Under the pieces are notes generated by a model. It was given only the letters and a program-made list of their open reading frames with translations, was not told the DNA's origin and searched no databases. The position numbers and the translations under genes are program-made. Of a stretch of DNA of 32,900 bases, positions 24,249 to 31,189 are shown one piece after another. Numbering within the stretch: the stretch's first letter is position 1; every line of letters begins with the position of its first letter. The DNA is from an uncultured Clostridia bacterium (GTDB taxonomy: Bacteria; Bacillota; Clostridia; Christensenellales; UBA1242), in assembly GCA_937992055.1 (NCBI GenBank), contig CALKLQ010000050.1, forward strand, positions 1 to 32,900, in the 5' to 3' direction.

Positions 24249-24945
24249 ATGGAAGAAAATAAACATGGTCATGAAGGACATAGAGCGAGGTTAAGAAATT
24301 TAATAAGCAAGATAGGTGTAGAAAATTTAAATGAACATCAAGCATTAGAATTTACCTTATGTTATGTTCATCCGCGTTGCGACACAAACGAAATTGCTCA
24401 TGAGTTATTAAATAAATTCGGTGATTTTCACTCAGTTTTGGAAGCCTCTGTAGACGAACTTATGTGTGTTAAAAGAATGGGAAGAGCCAGTTCTCAAATG
24501 CTTTCTTTAATGCGCGAGGTTATGCAGTTTTATAGGATAAATAGATGTAAGGATATTAGAAAACTTGCAGATGTGCAAGAGAGAATAGAATTTTTTCGTA
24601 ACTTACTGGAATTAAAAGATAAAATGCAATGCTATGTTGTTGCTTTGAATTTAAAAAACGAGGTCATTGCACATAAAAAAATTGCCAACGTTAGAGATGA
24701 AAACTTGACTGTAACAAAGAGTTGTTTAACAGATTTTGCCATGACAAACAAAGTTAGACGAATATTAATAGGCCACAACCATCCTAAAAAAAACCTGCGC
24801 TCCTTCCGAATCTGATGACGACGCCACTAATACCATGAAAGAGTGGCTCAACGATGTTGGAATAGAACTGGTCGACCATATAATTATAGGGAACGACGGT
24901 GCGTTCTCTTTCAGGAATCGATCAATTTATCCTATTAGAGTATAA
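24249..24945 (+). pseudogene. Second RadC-like gene, frameshifted in an A8 tract
   Basis: Paralog of the gene at 5982 (shared GHRARLRNLISKIG, TNEIAHELLNKFG). The frame stops after 188 residues. With one A fewer in the A8 run at 24786-24793 it continues through HNHPKKTCAPSESDD, the complete JAMM motif with canonical serine, and on to DHIIIGNDGAFSFRN, ending at 24945. The intact protein would be about 231 residues. The slip lies inside the metal-binding motif, so the short product would be inactive. The tract could slip in replication or transcription and restore some full-length protein; a base-calling error is also possible. A TATAAT at 24200-24205 may be its -10. Its 3' end overlaps the next minus-strand gene by 11 bp. 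Confidence 0.8.
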
Positions 24946-25402
24946 TTTTCCCGTATCTAATTTTTTGGAAGTAATAACTCGAAAGCCTTCTGTTTAATGC
25001 ATCATAATCGTGTGCGCAAATAAAAATATTGTTTGGATTGTGGGAAATGATTTTGAAAACAAAAAGATTGTGATAATAACCATTGTTGTTTCCCAATTGA
25101 ATTATATCTCCAACCTCAAGTTCTTCAAGAAGAATTTGTTTTATTTTGACTCCAAAGTTATTATTTCTTGTTGCAAAATTCCAAAATTCTTCCACCCCAC
25201 TCCAACTAGGTGACCTGCTTTGTAATGAATAATAATACCAGCCATTTGCATTGCTATTCATAGGTATGTTCCCGTTGTGCACGCATTGGGAAACAAAATT
25301 AGTGCAATCACCACCTATTAATGAAAAGTCGTAGTAATTTGGGTTTCTATTAAGAGCCCATTTTTGTGCATAATCAACTGCTTTTTCTCTATTATACGTC
25401 AT
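24935..25402 (-). CDS. Small free-standing amidase-fold protein (Amidase_6-like)
   Basis: 155 residues matching the putative amidase domain family PF12671 over the whole length: YNREKAVDYAQKWALNRNPNYYDF, then GGDCTNFVSQC with the presumed nucleophile cysteine, NGWYYYSLQSRSPSWSGVEEFWNF, YYHNLFVF with the presumed catalytic histidine, and a C-terminal AHDYD. The fold is NlpC/P60-like (papain-like), and members are usually secreted cell-wall hydrolases. No signal peptide or wall-binding module is visible, so its site of action is unclear. The ribosome binding site is weak (AAAGAG). It is convergent with the broken radC. Confidence 0.75.
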   Translation of the reverse strand: MTYNREKAVDYAQKWALNRNPNYYDFSLIGGDCTNFVSQCVHNGNIPMNSNANGWYYYSLQSRSPSWSGVEEFWNFATRNNNFGVKIKQILLEELEVGDIIQLGNNNGYYHNLFVFKIISHNPNNIFICAHDYDALNRRLSSYYFQKIRYGKIIL

Positions 25403-25726
25403 ACTCTTTTTTATGTTTTTTTTATAAGAATTGACATTAATATTTTTTCAATATCATATAAAATTTAAACTATTTAAAATTTTACAATCATCTTGTTTAT
25501 TTAGTTTGCTATATGAAATTTATCCCATTTGTACAGTCATATTAGTCAAATTTTTTGCGTTCAATAACATTTCCTATAAAAATGCGTGAATGATTTGTTC
25601 AGATAATTTTTAGGAAGACTAAGATTTTGTTTTTTTAGTTAAAAATTTTGAAGAATTATGAAGTAAAATGCAAAGTTTTGAAAAGTTATAAAAGAATTTT
25701 TAATCAATAATTATTTTTAATTTATC
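25403..25726. other. Divergent A+T-rich spacer
   Basis: No gene or repeat recognised between the amidase-like and PH-domain genes. A loose TTGAAA / TTATAA pair on the minus strand could serve the amidase-like gene, but it is not convincing. Confidence 0.4.
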
Positions 25727-25755
25727 TTGCAAATATGATATTTTTAGATTATAAT
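25727..25755 (+). promoter_or_regulatory. Sigma-A promoter of the PH-domain gene
   Basis: TTGCAA (25727-25732), a 17-bp spacer and TATAAT (25750-25755). Its position excludes the upstream in-frame ATG at 25735 and supports the start at 25774. Confidence 0.75.
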
Positions 25756-25773
25756 TTATATATTGGAGGAGAT

Positions 25774-26157
25774 ATGAAAAAGGAAAATTTTGGTGAAGAC
25801 ACCAAGATTATTTGGACAGATAAAAAAAGATATTTTGGAATGCCAATTTCTTTTACTAGATATTCGTTGGTTGAAAAAGAGGGTTCATGGATTAAGCTTT
25901 TTTTAGATGCGGGATTTTTGTCAACAAGACATGAAGAGGTTTTGGTTTATAGAATTTTTGACATTTCTGTTAGACAAACTCTTGGTGACAAAATATTTAA
26001 CGTTGGTTCACTGTATCTTTATTGTAAAGATGAAAGTATGGAGTATTTTAATATTATAAGAGTAAAAAACCCTTTTAAAGTCAGAGATATAATTTCAGAT
26101 TACATTGAAAAAGAAAGAGAGGAAAAAGGCTTTAGAATAGGCGAGTTTCATGGATAG
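25774..26157 (+). CDS. PH-domain-like protein
   Basis: 127 residues from the ATG with GGAGGAG 4 nt upstream. The pattern of beta strands (IIWTDKKRYFGMPISFTRYSLVEKEGSWIKLFLDAGFLSTRHEEVLVYRIFDISV, where R-I-F-D-I is the typical strand) followed by a C-terminal helix (VRDIISDYIEKEREEKG) fits small bacterial PH-domain proteins found across Bacillota. There is no membrane segment. Function unknown; family members may bind peptides or lipids. The P-loop gene follows after 7 bp, so the two form a small operon. Confidence 0.7.
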   Translation: MKKENFGEDTKIIWTDKKRYFGMPISFTRYSLVEKEGSWIKLFLDAGFLSTRHEEVLVYRIFDISVRQTLGDKIFNVGSLYLYCKDESMEYFNIIRVKNPFKVRDIISDYIEKEREEKGFRIGEFHG

Positions 26158-26164
26158 GTGATTT

Positions 26165-26635
26165 ATGTTCAATGATGATAGTGATATTAAAAAACCGGGA
26201 GTTATAGTATGCGGATTTTTTGGAATAGGAAAGTCTTCTGTGCCCAAATATAGGCCTGATATCAAATTTTACGATTTGGATGCAAAAGCGTTTGTCAAAC
26301 AACCCGGATGGGAAAAAATCTATGTTGATTGTGCTTTGGCTCTTAGAAAAGAAAATGATATTGTTGCAATAAAGAGCTCTGATAAGGTTATGCACCTTTT
26401 AAATGAAAAGGGCATAAAATATTATTTAGTATACCCTAATCGATTTGCGAAAAGAGATTTTATGGAAAGAGCTGTCAAGAATGGCTATTCAAGAGAGTGG
26501 ATAGAGGCATTCTTTTCAAAATGGGACAAATATTTAGAGGAAGTGGAAGAGGAGGATAGCGCTCATAAGGTAGTTTTGCAAAGCGGGGAATATTTATCTG
26601 ATATTGTTGATAGATTAATAAGGTTTAAAATTTAA
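26165..26635 (+). CDS. P-loop nucleoside-kinase-like protein
   Basis: 156 residues. Walker A GFFGIGKSS near residue 18 (GxxGxGKS), followed by KFYDLDAKAFVK (possible substrate or Walker B region), EKGIKYYLVYPNRFAKRDFMERA, and a lid-like basic segment. This is the organisation of small nucleotide/nucleoside kinases and of phage-encoded P-loop proteins of unknown substrate. Downstream helices include an acidic stretch EEVEEEDS. It starts 7 bp after the PH-domain gene. Phosphotransferase activity is inferred only from the fold. There is no strong terminator before the tRNA promoter. Confidence 0.65.
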   Translation: MFNDDSDIKKPGVIVCGFFGIGKSSVPKYRPDIKFYDLDAKAFVKQPGWEKIYVDCALALRKENDIVAIKSSDKVMHLLNEKGIKYYLVYPNRFAKRDFMERAVKNGYSREWIEAFFSKWDKYLEEVEEEDSAHKVVLQSGEYLSDIVDRLIRFKI

Positions 26636-26664
26636 ATAAAAATAAAAAAACTTTTTTAAAAATA

Positions 26665-26693
26665 TTGACAATAAAATTTCACTTTGATATAAT
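26665..26693 (+). promoter_or_regulatory. Consensus promoter of tRNA-Asn
   Basis: Perfect TTGACA (26665-26670), a 17-bp spacer and perfect TATAAT (26688-26693), 13 bp before the tRNA. Confidence 0.9.
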
Positions 26694-26706
26694 CATTGAT
26701 GTTTAT

Positions 26707-26781
26707 TCCTCGATAGCTCAGTGGTAGAGCATCCGGCTGTTAACCGGCAGGTCGTAGGTTCGAGCCCTACTCGGGGAGCCA
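26707..26781 (+). tRNA. tRNA-Asn (anticodon GTT), CCA encoded
   Basis: Cloverleaf: acceptor TCCTCGA / TCGGGGA, D arm AGCTCAGTGGTAGAGC, anticodon loop CTGTTAA with GTT at 26739-26741, T arm GTAGGTTCGAGCCCTAC, discriminator G and an encoded CCA. The outermost pair of the anticodon stem is a T-C mismatch, a small oddity. It has its own consensus promoter and two terminators downstream. The integrase gene just beyond its 3' end suggests that the tRNA marks an integration hotspot. Confidence 0.96.
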
Positions 26782-26785
26782 AAAG

Positions 26786-26830
26786 GGCTGAGTGCTAGAA
26801 AAATTCTATCATTCAGCTTCTTTGTTTTTG
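26786..26830 (+). terminator. First terminator after tRNA-Asn
   Basis: GCTGAGTGCTAGAA pairs (with G-U and one mismatch) with TTCTATCATTCAGC, followed by TTCTTTGTTTTT. Confidence 0.7.
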
Positions 26831-26845
26831 CCTATTTTGCAGGTG

Positions 26846-26882
26846 TCTACTTTTAAGAAATCTTAAAAGTAGATTTTTTTTG
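26846..26882. terminator. Terminator between tRNA-Asn and int
   Basis: Perfect 12-bp stem TCTACTTTTAAG / CTTAAAAGTAGA with an AAAT loop and at least seven T. It can stop rightward readthrough from the tRNA. The minus strand lacks an equally good T run. Confidence 0.85.
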
Positions 26883-26928
26883 TTTAACTTCATTTTCTGC
26901 TAATATAAAAAAGCACCCTAAGGTACTT

Positions 26929-27855
26929 TTATTGTAATTTTAAGTTAAATTTATTTATTTGTTCTTCCTCAAATTGTGGCAAAACGTGGGAATAAATATT
27001 AAGTGTCATATTTAAAGAAGAATGTCCAAGCCACTTTTGAACAACTTTAATTGATACACCACATTCAATACAACGTGTGGCGAAAGTATGTCGTAAGTCA
27101 TGAAGCCTAAAAGTCAAATTGTTATTTTTTTTTAATCTTCTGAAGTAAGACATTACAGCTTCAGATGAGTATTCAAACAAATATTCTTTAGTCTTTGATA
27201 ATTGCCGAATCACAAGTGGTTCAAGTTGTTTAAAAATAGGAATGTATCTATTTGATTTTTCTGTTTTGGTTCCCGCAATATGTATTAGCATTTTGCTAAA
27301 GTCGACATCCTCCTTTTTAATTAAAAACAATTCGCTTTTTCTTACTCCTGTTAAAAGATAGAATTTAAAAACATCTTCATATTTTGATTTTCGCAAAAGG
27401 GTTAAAAACTTTCTTTGTTCAAGTGCGGTTAGTGCTCGACCTATTTTTCTTTTATGAACAATATTTTCAACACCTTTCATAACGTCTTTTTGAATTAGAT
27501 CTAAGTTAAAAGCTAGTTTTAAGCTCTCATGGAAAATGTCATAAGCATATTTTCGAGTTCTGGTTGTGGGTATGTTAAATAAACAATCTTGAACATTTAA
27601 TGAAGTTATTTGTGATAAATTACAATCTTGAAAAAATGGCTTTATATGTATTCGAATAATTGTTTTAATATTTTTCAAACCTTTGCTATCTTTTCCATTA
27701 ACCTTATACTTTGGTTCCTTGTATCTTGTGAGCCAAATATCTAACCATTCAAAAAAAGTATATGGTGATTGCTTTGGAGTTACCGCAACTAAAACATCAC
27801 TAAGAGTTTGTTTTAAATTAGCTAATTCACTTTTTAAACTTTCAAATTCATTCAT
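26929..27855 (-). CDS. int: Tyrosine recombinase (phage-type integrase)
   Basis: 308 residues. Residues about 30-120 are a SAM-like core-binding domain (YTFFEWLDIWLTRYKEPKY...). The C-terminal catalytic domain has the full set: R172 (TGVRKSE), K197 (GTKTEKS), H252 and R255 (RLHDLRHTFATR), H278 (WLGHSS) and nucleophile Y288 (NIYSHV). The long N-terminal arm-binding domain of many integrases is short here, replaced by a coiled coil. Its start overlaps the preceding gene by 4 bp (ATGA), so it is expressed with rep and the middle gene. It points toward tRNA-Asn, whose 3' end is the obvious candidate attachment site. Confidence 0.95.
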   Translation of the reverse strand: MNEFESLKSELANLKQTLSDVLVAVTPKQSPYTFFEWLDIWLTRYKEPKYKVNGKDSKGLKNIKTIIRIHIKPFFQDCNLSQITSLNVQDCLFNIPTTRTRKYAYDIFHESLKLAFNLDLIQKDVMKGVENIVHKRKIGRALTALEQRKFLTLLRKSKYEDVFKFYLLTGVRKSELFLIKKEDVDFSKMLIHIAGTKTEKSNRYIPIFKQLEPLVIRQLSKTKEYLFEYSSEAVMSYFRRLKKNNNLTFRLHDLRHTFATRCIECGVSIKVVQKWLGHSSLNMTLNIYSHVLPQFEEEQINKFNLKLQ

Positions 27856-28538
27856 TTTGTCTTTTGTTTTCTCTCTTTCAATTTAAAATATGCTTTTTGA
27901 TATTCGCAACAGATATTAACTAGTTGGTTTTTTGATTTGTTGTCAAAATATGAAAATTCATAGTGGGTATTTGGGTCAAATGCCATTGGTATGTCTTCTT
28001 CATTAAAAGTAGTTTCTTCCGAATCGCTATTATCTTTACTGCCATTTTTTGTTGATTTGACATACTCTCTTATTTCTTTAAACGTCATTGTTGGTTTTAA
28101 TAGTCCACAATCTATATCAGCTTGTATTTGAGTATTAGATAATGTAAGTAATTCAAATAACTTTGATATACTAAAGCCTTCGTACTTAAATGTTGCGGCG
28201 CCGCAACATTTTGTAATAAATCTTTCATAAACTTTAAAGCATTTAAACATATAAATTCTATCTAAACCAAAGTATTTTTTCATAAATGCATTAAAACTAT
28301 AGCAATTATCTAGACCATATTGTGCGCCATTGTAATATTGAATTATGGTTTCACAAGCAGAAGGATAACCGGCTTTATAGGTCCATGCTTCTTTAAATTC
28401 ATATAAATTAATTAAAAAATACAAATCAACAGTTCTTCTAGATTGAAGATTACTCTCAAAACTCTTCAATGCTAACTGAACATTTTCTTCATTAAAAGTA
28501 ATTTCTTTGCTTGGATAAGCTATAACTAAATCTTCCAT
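27852..28538 (-). CDS. Uncharacterised element protein, possibly ParB/DUF3102-like
   Basis: 228 residues, unrecognised by name. What can be seen: a helical N-terminal half in which a long segment resembles plasmid/phage DUF3102-type proteins (SACETIIQYYNGAQYGL...FGLDRIYMFKCFKVYERF, compare 'grows next to a stereotyped helix-turn-helix'), then FSISKLFELLTLSNTQIQADIDCGLLKPTMTFKEIREYVKS, the 'sensing block ending K-E-I-R-E' often seen in those regulators, and an acidic linker. It lies 1 bp after rep and overlaps int by 4 bp. Partition, copy control or excision control are candidate roles, all by inference. The gene contains a 22-bp perfect GC-rich palindrome at 28189-28210 that nearly matches one upstream of rep. 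Confidence 0.5.
   Translation of the reverse strand: MEDLVIAYPSKEITFNEENVQLALKSFESNLQSRRTVDLYFLINLYEFKEAWTYKAGYPSACETIIQYYNGAQYGLDNCYSFNAFMKKYFGLDRIYMFKCFKVYERFITKCCGAATFKYEGFSISKLFELLTLSNTQIQADIDCGLLKPTMTFKEIREYVKSTKNGSKDNSDSEETTFNEEDIPMAFDPNTHYEFSYFDNKSKNQLVNICCEYQKAYFKLKERKQKTK
28189..28210. promoter_or_regulatory. Perfect 22-bp palindrome inside the middle gene
   Basis: AATGTTGCGGCGCCGCAACATT, perfectly symmetrical. Its inner 16 bp differ by one symmetrical pair from GTTGCGACGTCGCAAC at 30040-30055 in the region upstream of rep. Candidate binding site for an element-encoded protein. Confidence 0.5.
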
Positions 28539-28539
28539 T

Positions 28540-29622
28540 TTAAATATCCTCCATTTTTAATTGATTATTTAAATTAAACATTCTATCAACTTTGTCGCTT
28601 GCAATAGGAATTAACATATTATCTTTTTCATTTATTAAAACTTCATCTAAAAATTTGTTTGGAAGGGAATACTGACAAACATTAAAATCTTTATTAAAAT
28701 GTTTATTCATTAATTCTTTGTTCTCTTCGTATACTTTGTCAATAAAAAGATTATTAATTTCTAAGTCAGAAACAAAGTTTGTTTCGCCAAGTATTTTGTC
28801 AAAAATATATGGTCTTTTTAAATTCCTTGAGTAAAAAAAACGTTTTTTCCAAAGGTCAGTTGTTCCAAAAGCTTTTTCAACGTATTTTTTTACGTAAGTG
28901 TTTGTTTTGGCTTTATCTTTTATTTTAGAAGCGGTCGAAAAGCCATATTTAAAATTAGTCACGTTATATATTGTTGTTCCGTCTGTTTCCTTTAGGTTAT
29001 GAAAATTTTTTGTCTTTTCGAAATATTCCTTGCTTGCAATACCGTTTTTTGTGGACCACGAACAACAAACTTTACCGCTATTTTCAAAACCTAATTTTTT
29101 TATATCGCAATTTCCAAGTAGCATATGAAAGTGATAGCAATTATCTAAAGTCTTAATTTCATATTCTCCAAAAATTATTTCTTTAAGTTTGTGTTTTTCA
29201 GGGAAGGTAATGTAAATAACATCTGGAAATTGTTTTTTCAAATTGTTAATGAATAAGACATATGCGTTATATACTTTTTCAAAGTCATTTCTATCACCAA
29301 CTCGAAAGTCATCAAAAGTTAAAGTAACAAACCATTCAAAGTTATTTTCCTCTAAAAGCTGATTAATTAAAATTTTGGAACGACGAATCGAAGCACCTCT
29401 CGAAAACTCACAAAGTTTTCTTGTATAATCTTCGACCTCGCCAGTTTCAAGATTTAATCTATATCGAATTTTATCTCCATTTTCAAAAACGTCATATGGA
29501 ATAAATTTCTTTGCATTAGCTTTTTTATGTTGGAAATATAGACTTACAAATGAATTATCACTAAATTTTCTAACCTTCATTTTTAATAAAAATTTCTTGT
29601 TATTAAGTGAATTTTCATTCAT
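28540..29622 (-). CDS. rep: HUH-type replication initiator (rolling-circle Rep-like)
   Basis: 360 residues from the ATG at 29622, preceded by AAAGGTGA; a more upstream in-frame start would read through the promoter. HUH endonuclease landmarks in order: motif 1 WFVTLTFDD (about 97-105), metal-binding H164-F-H166 in CYHFHMLLGN, and motif 3 TNTYVKKYVEKAF with candidate catalytic tyrosines Y243 and Y247. Such proteins nick the origin to start rolling-circle replication of plasmids and small phages. The C-terminal third is unassigned and no helicase domain is seen. First gene of rep-orf-int, with a good promoter just upstream. Confidence 0.8.
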   Translation of the reverse strand: MNENSLNNKKFLLKMKVRKFSDNSFVSLYFQHKKANAKKFIPYDVFENGDKIRYRLNLETGEVEDYTRKLCEFSRGASIRRSKILINQLLEENNFEWFVTLTFDDFRVGDRNDFEKVYNAYVLFINNLKKQFPDVIYITFPEKHKLKEIIFGEYEIKTLDNCYHFHMLLGNCDIKKLGFENSGKVCCSWSTKNGIASKEYFEKTKNFHNLKETDGTTIYNVTNFKYGFSTASKIKDKAKTNTYVKKYVEKAFGTTDLWKKRFFYSRNLKRPYIFDKILGETNFVSDLEINNLFIDKVYEENKELMNKHFNKDFNVCQYSLPNKFLDEVLINEKDNMLIPIASDKVDRMFNLNNQLKMEDI

Positions 29623-29656
29623 GATTATCACCTTTCTTTTTATTTGTTTTTTTAAA

Positions 29657-29685
29657 AGTATTCCGTTAAGTGTTACTACTGTCAA
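29657..29685 (-). promoter_or_regulatory. Sigma-A promoter of rep-orf-int
   Basis: On the minus strand, TTGACA (29685-29680), a 17-bp spacer and AATACT (29662-29657). The start of transcription is expected near 29650. The -35 lies right beside the base of the strong hairpin at 29691-29737. Confidence 0.75.
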
Positions 29686-29690
29686 GTAGG

Positions 29691-29737
29691 GCTAAGGCGC
29701 AATTTGGCGCGGGCTTTACCCAAATTTGCGCCTTAGC
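29691..29737. terminator. Strong GC-rich hairpin beside the rep promoter
   Basis: GCTAAGGCGCAA (29691-29702) pairs perfectly with TTGCGCCTTAGC (29726-29737), with inner pairing TTTGG / CCAAA. On the plus strand it is followed by TTTATCTTTTTT, so it can act as a rightward terminator. In single-stranded DNA it could equally be an origin or recognition hairpin for Rep. Confidence 0.6.
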
Positions 29738-29965
29738 TTTATCTTTTTTAAGGCTGCGCCATTTACCGAGTAATCTTCGGCAAACATTCACGAATAAGCA
29801 AATTTGCTCATTTTAACTTTGAGTAGTTTTACCGAGAAAAACTTATTCCCTCTTGAGGTTTCGCACCTCAAACTCCGCGCTTTTTAATGTTTGCCGAGAT
29901 AAGCCCGAACACGCCTTCGAAGTCCATTTGACTGTGTTCTCATTTGTTTGCATGCTTTTTGGGCT
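29738..29965. other. Highly structured non-coding region of the element
   Basis: No gene. It is noticeably richer in G+C than its surroundings. Nested inverted repeats: CGGCAAACATT (29778-29788) with AATGTTTGCCG (29886-29896), enclosing AGCAAATTTGCT (29798-29809) and TGAGGT-TTCGC-ACCTCA (about 29855-29871). Then AGCCCGAACAC (29902-29912) pairs with GTGTTC (29934-29939) and GGGCT (29961-29965). A multibranched fold of this kind next to a rolling-circle rep gene fits a replication origin (double- or single-strand) or a structured RNA. Confidence 0.55.
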
Positions 29966-30030
29966 AATAAAGAAAAATATTTGTAAAACCCCAGGGGAGA
30001 GGCTATGCGATTAAGCTAAAAAGCACCGAA

Positions 30031-30100
30031 TCGTCTAGTGTTGCGACGTCGCAACTCCTAACAAACTATATATATCGTCTAGTGTGCGCCGACGCCACAT
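30031..30100. repeat. Two direct repeats carrying GC-rich dyads
   Basis: TCGTCTAGTGTTGCGACGTC at 30031 and TCGTCTAGTGTGCGCCGACG at 30075, 44 bp apart. The first contains the perfect palindrome GTTGCGACGTCGCAAC (30040-30055), the second a related imperfect one (GTGTGCGCCGACGCCAC). The layout resembles paired operator or iteron sites upstream of rep. Confidence 0.55.
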
Positions 30101-30118
30101 TTTTTTTTCTAATAAATG

Positions 30119-30147
30119 TTGACAAATAATGAGTGTTGAAGTAACAT
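30119..30147 (+). promoter_or_regulatory. Promoter of candidate small RNA 1
   Basis: TTGACA (30119-30124), a 17-bp spacer and TAACAT (30142-30147). The predicted start is at about 30154, the first base of the RNA's closing stem. Confidence 0.65.
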
Positions 30148-30152
30148 TAAAT

Positions 30153-30237
30153 AGAAAGTGAGCGCTCCCTTAATGGTTGAGTCATCCACGGATTTGCACT
30201 TTGTTTATCAAACGTGCGTGGCACTTTCTTTTTTTAT
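30153..30237 (+). ncRNA. Candidate small structured RNA 1
   Basis: AGAAAGTG (30153-30160) pairs with CACTTTCT (30222-30229), followed by a T run, so the whole ~80-nt RNA closes on itself and its closing stem is part of the terminator. Inside, CCACG (30186-30190) pairs with CGTGG (30217-30221), enclosing CAC/GTG and GTTT-ATC-AAAC. There is no open reading frame with a start. It has its own promoter. It is not a family I recognise. Confidence 0.6.
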
Positions 30238-30246
30238 AAAAAAATG

Positions 30247-30275
30247 TTGTCAAATAACAGTAATTTATGTACAAA
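30247..30275 (+). promoter_or_regulatory. Promoter of candidate small RNA 2
   Basis: TTGTCA (30247-30252), a 17-bp spacer and TACAAA (30270-30275). The -35 context AATGTTGTCAAATAAC closely repeats AATGTTGACAAATAAT of RNA 1, so the two promoters look duplicated. Confidence 0.55.
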
Positions 30276-30281
30276 AACTTT

Positions 30282-30358
30282 AGCAATATTAATTGCCCAA
30301 GCAGTTCAGTCGTTTGACTAAATGGACCTCAGTCCGTGGGGAACTGCTTTTTATTTTA
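30282..30358 (+). ncRNA. Candidate small structured RNA 2
   Basis: AAGCAGTTC (30299-30307) pairs with GAACTGCTT (30341-30349), followed by a T-rich run. Within it are two perfect 4-bp hairpins, AGTC-GTTT-GACT (30308-30319) and GGAC-CTCA-GTCC (30324-30335), making a compact three-way junction. The promoter resembles that of RNA 1. Function unknown. Possibilities are control of rep, a single-strand origin transcript or a trans-acting RNA. Confidence 0.6.
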
Positions 30359-30465
30359 TTAATTTTTCAGTTATAATTCTTTAGAAAAATTAGTTTTAGC
30401 ATTATGCTTTTTAAAATCATTTGATTTTTCTTTAATATTTTGTATCATTAATATGGAGGGAAAAA

Positions 30466-31189
30466 ATGAATCCTAAAATTTTTGGTTGGCAACATTTTAC
30501 ATTTTTAGCAATATTTTTTACATTTGCAGTTGTATCGCTGATTCTTATAAAAATTTATGCGAAATCTAAAAGGGTGCAAGACATTATAATTCGGGTGTCA
30601 GGCGGACTTTTGTTCATTTTTATTCTTTGGAACCGTATTGCCATATCAATTTCACACAATAACTTTATATATCTAATTCCTGATAGTTTTTGTGGTATGA
30701 GCAGTTTAGTGTTAGCGTGCGCGACAATGTTTGGGAAAAGGAACAATAATGTTCTTCATTTTGTATTCTATTTTGCAGTTGTTGGTGACGTTATAACCAT
30801 TTTTTATCCAGATTTTATAGGGCAAAACTCTTCTTTTTTTTTACAGTAATACTATTTCTGGGCTTTTACATCACGCATTTGGCTTATACCTTGCAATATT
30901 AATATGTCTTGTTGGTTGGTTTGTGCCTAACTACAAAAAGGCAGGGAACGTTGTAATAGGATTTATGGCTTATATAACACTTGGCACATTTTTAATATCT
31001 GTTTTGGGATATGATGACGCCTTTTATATAAATCATCCAATATTATCTGGAACGCCACTCACGGTTTGGATTTTAATTCCGATATTTATAGCTTTATATG
31101 TTGTATTTATGGTAATTTACGAATTGATTAAACGAAAAATAAATAATAAGAAAAAAGAAGAGGGCATTAGTTTATTAAAAAACAAATAA
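30466..31189 (+). pseudogene. TIGR02206/YwaF-type integral membrane protein, frameshifted in a T9 tract
   Basis: GGAGGG precedes the ATG. The first frame reads 127 residues (GWQHFTFLAIFFTFAVVSL..., WNRIAISISHNNFIYLIPDSFCGMSSLVLACATM, PDFIGQNSSFF) and stops at 30849. Removing one T from the T9 run at 30834-30842 continues it as YSNTISGLLHHAFGLYLAIL...VPNYKKAGN to 31189. The intact protein would be 240 residues with six or seven helices, the usual size for the TIGR02206 family, whose conserved N-terminal W-x-H-F and internal HH-x-FG are both present. Role unknown. True frameshift, slippage-correctable gene and base-calling error cannot be told apart here. Confidence 0.75.

Noticed and set aside
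29970..30010. GGGGAGAGGC as a right-hand copy of the tRNA-Asn 3' end (TCGGGGAGCC)
   Set aside because: Only about six bases match; too short to call attR.
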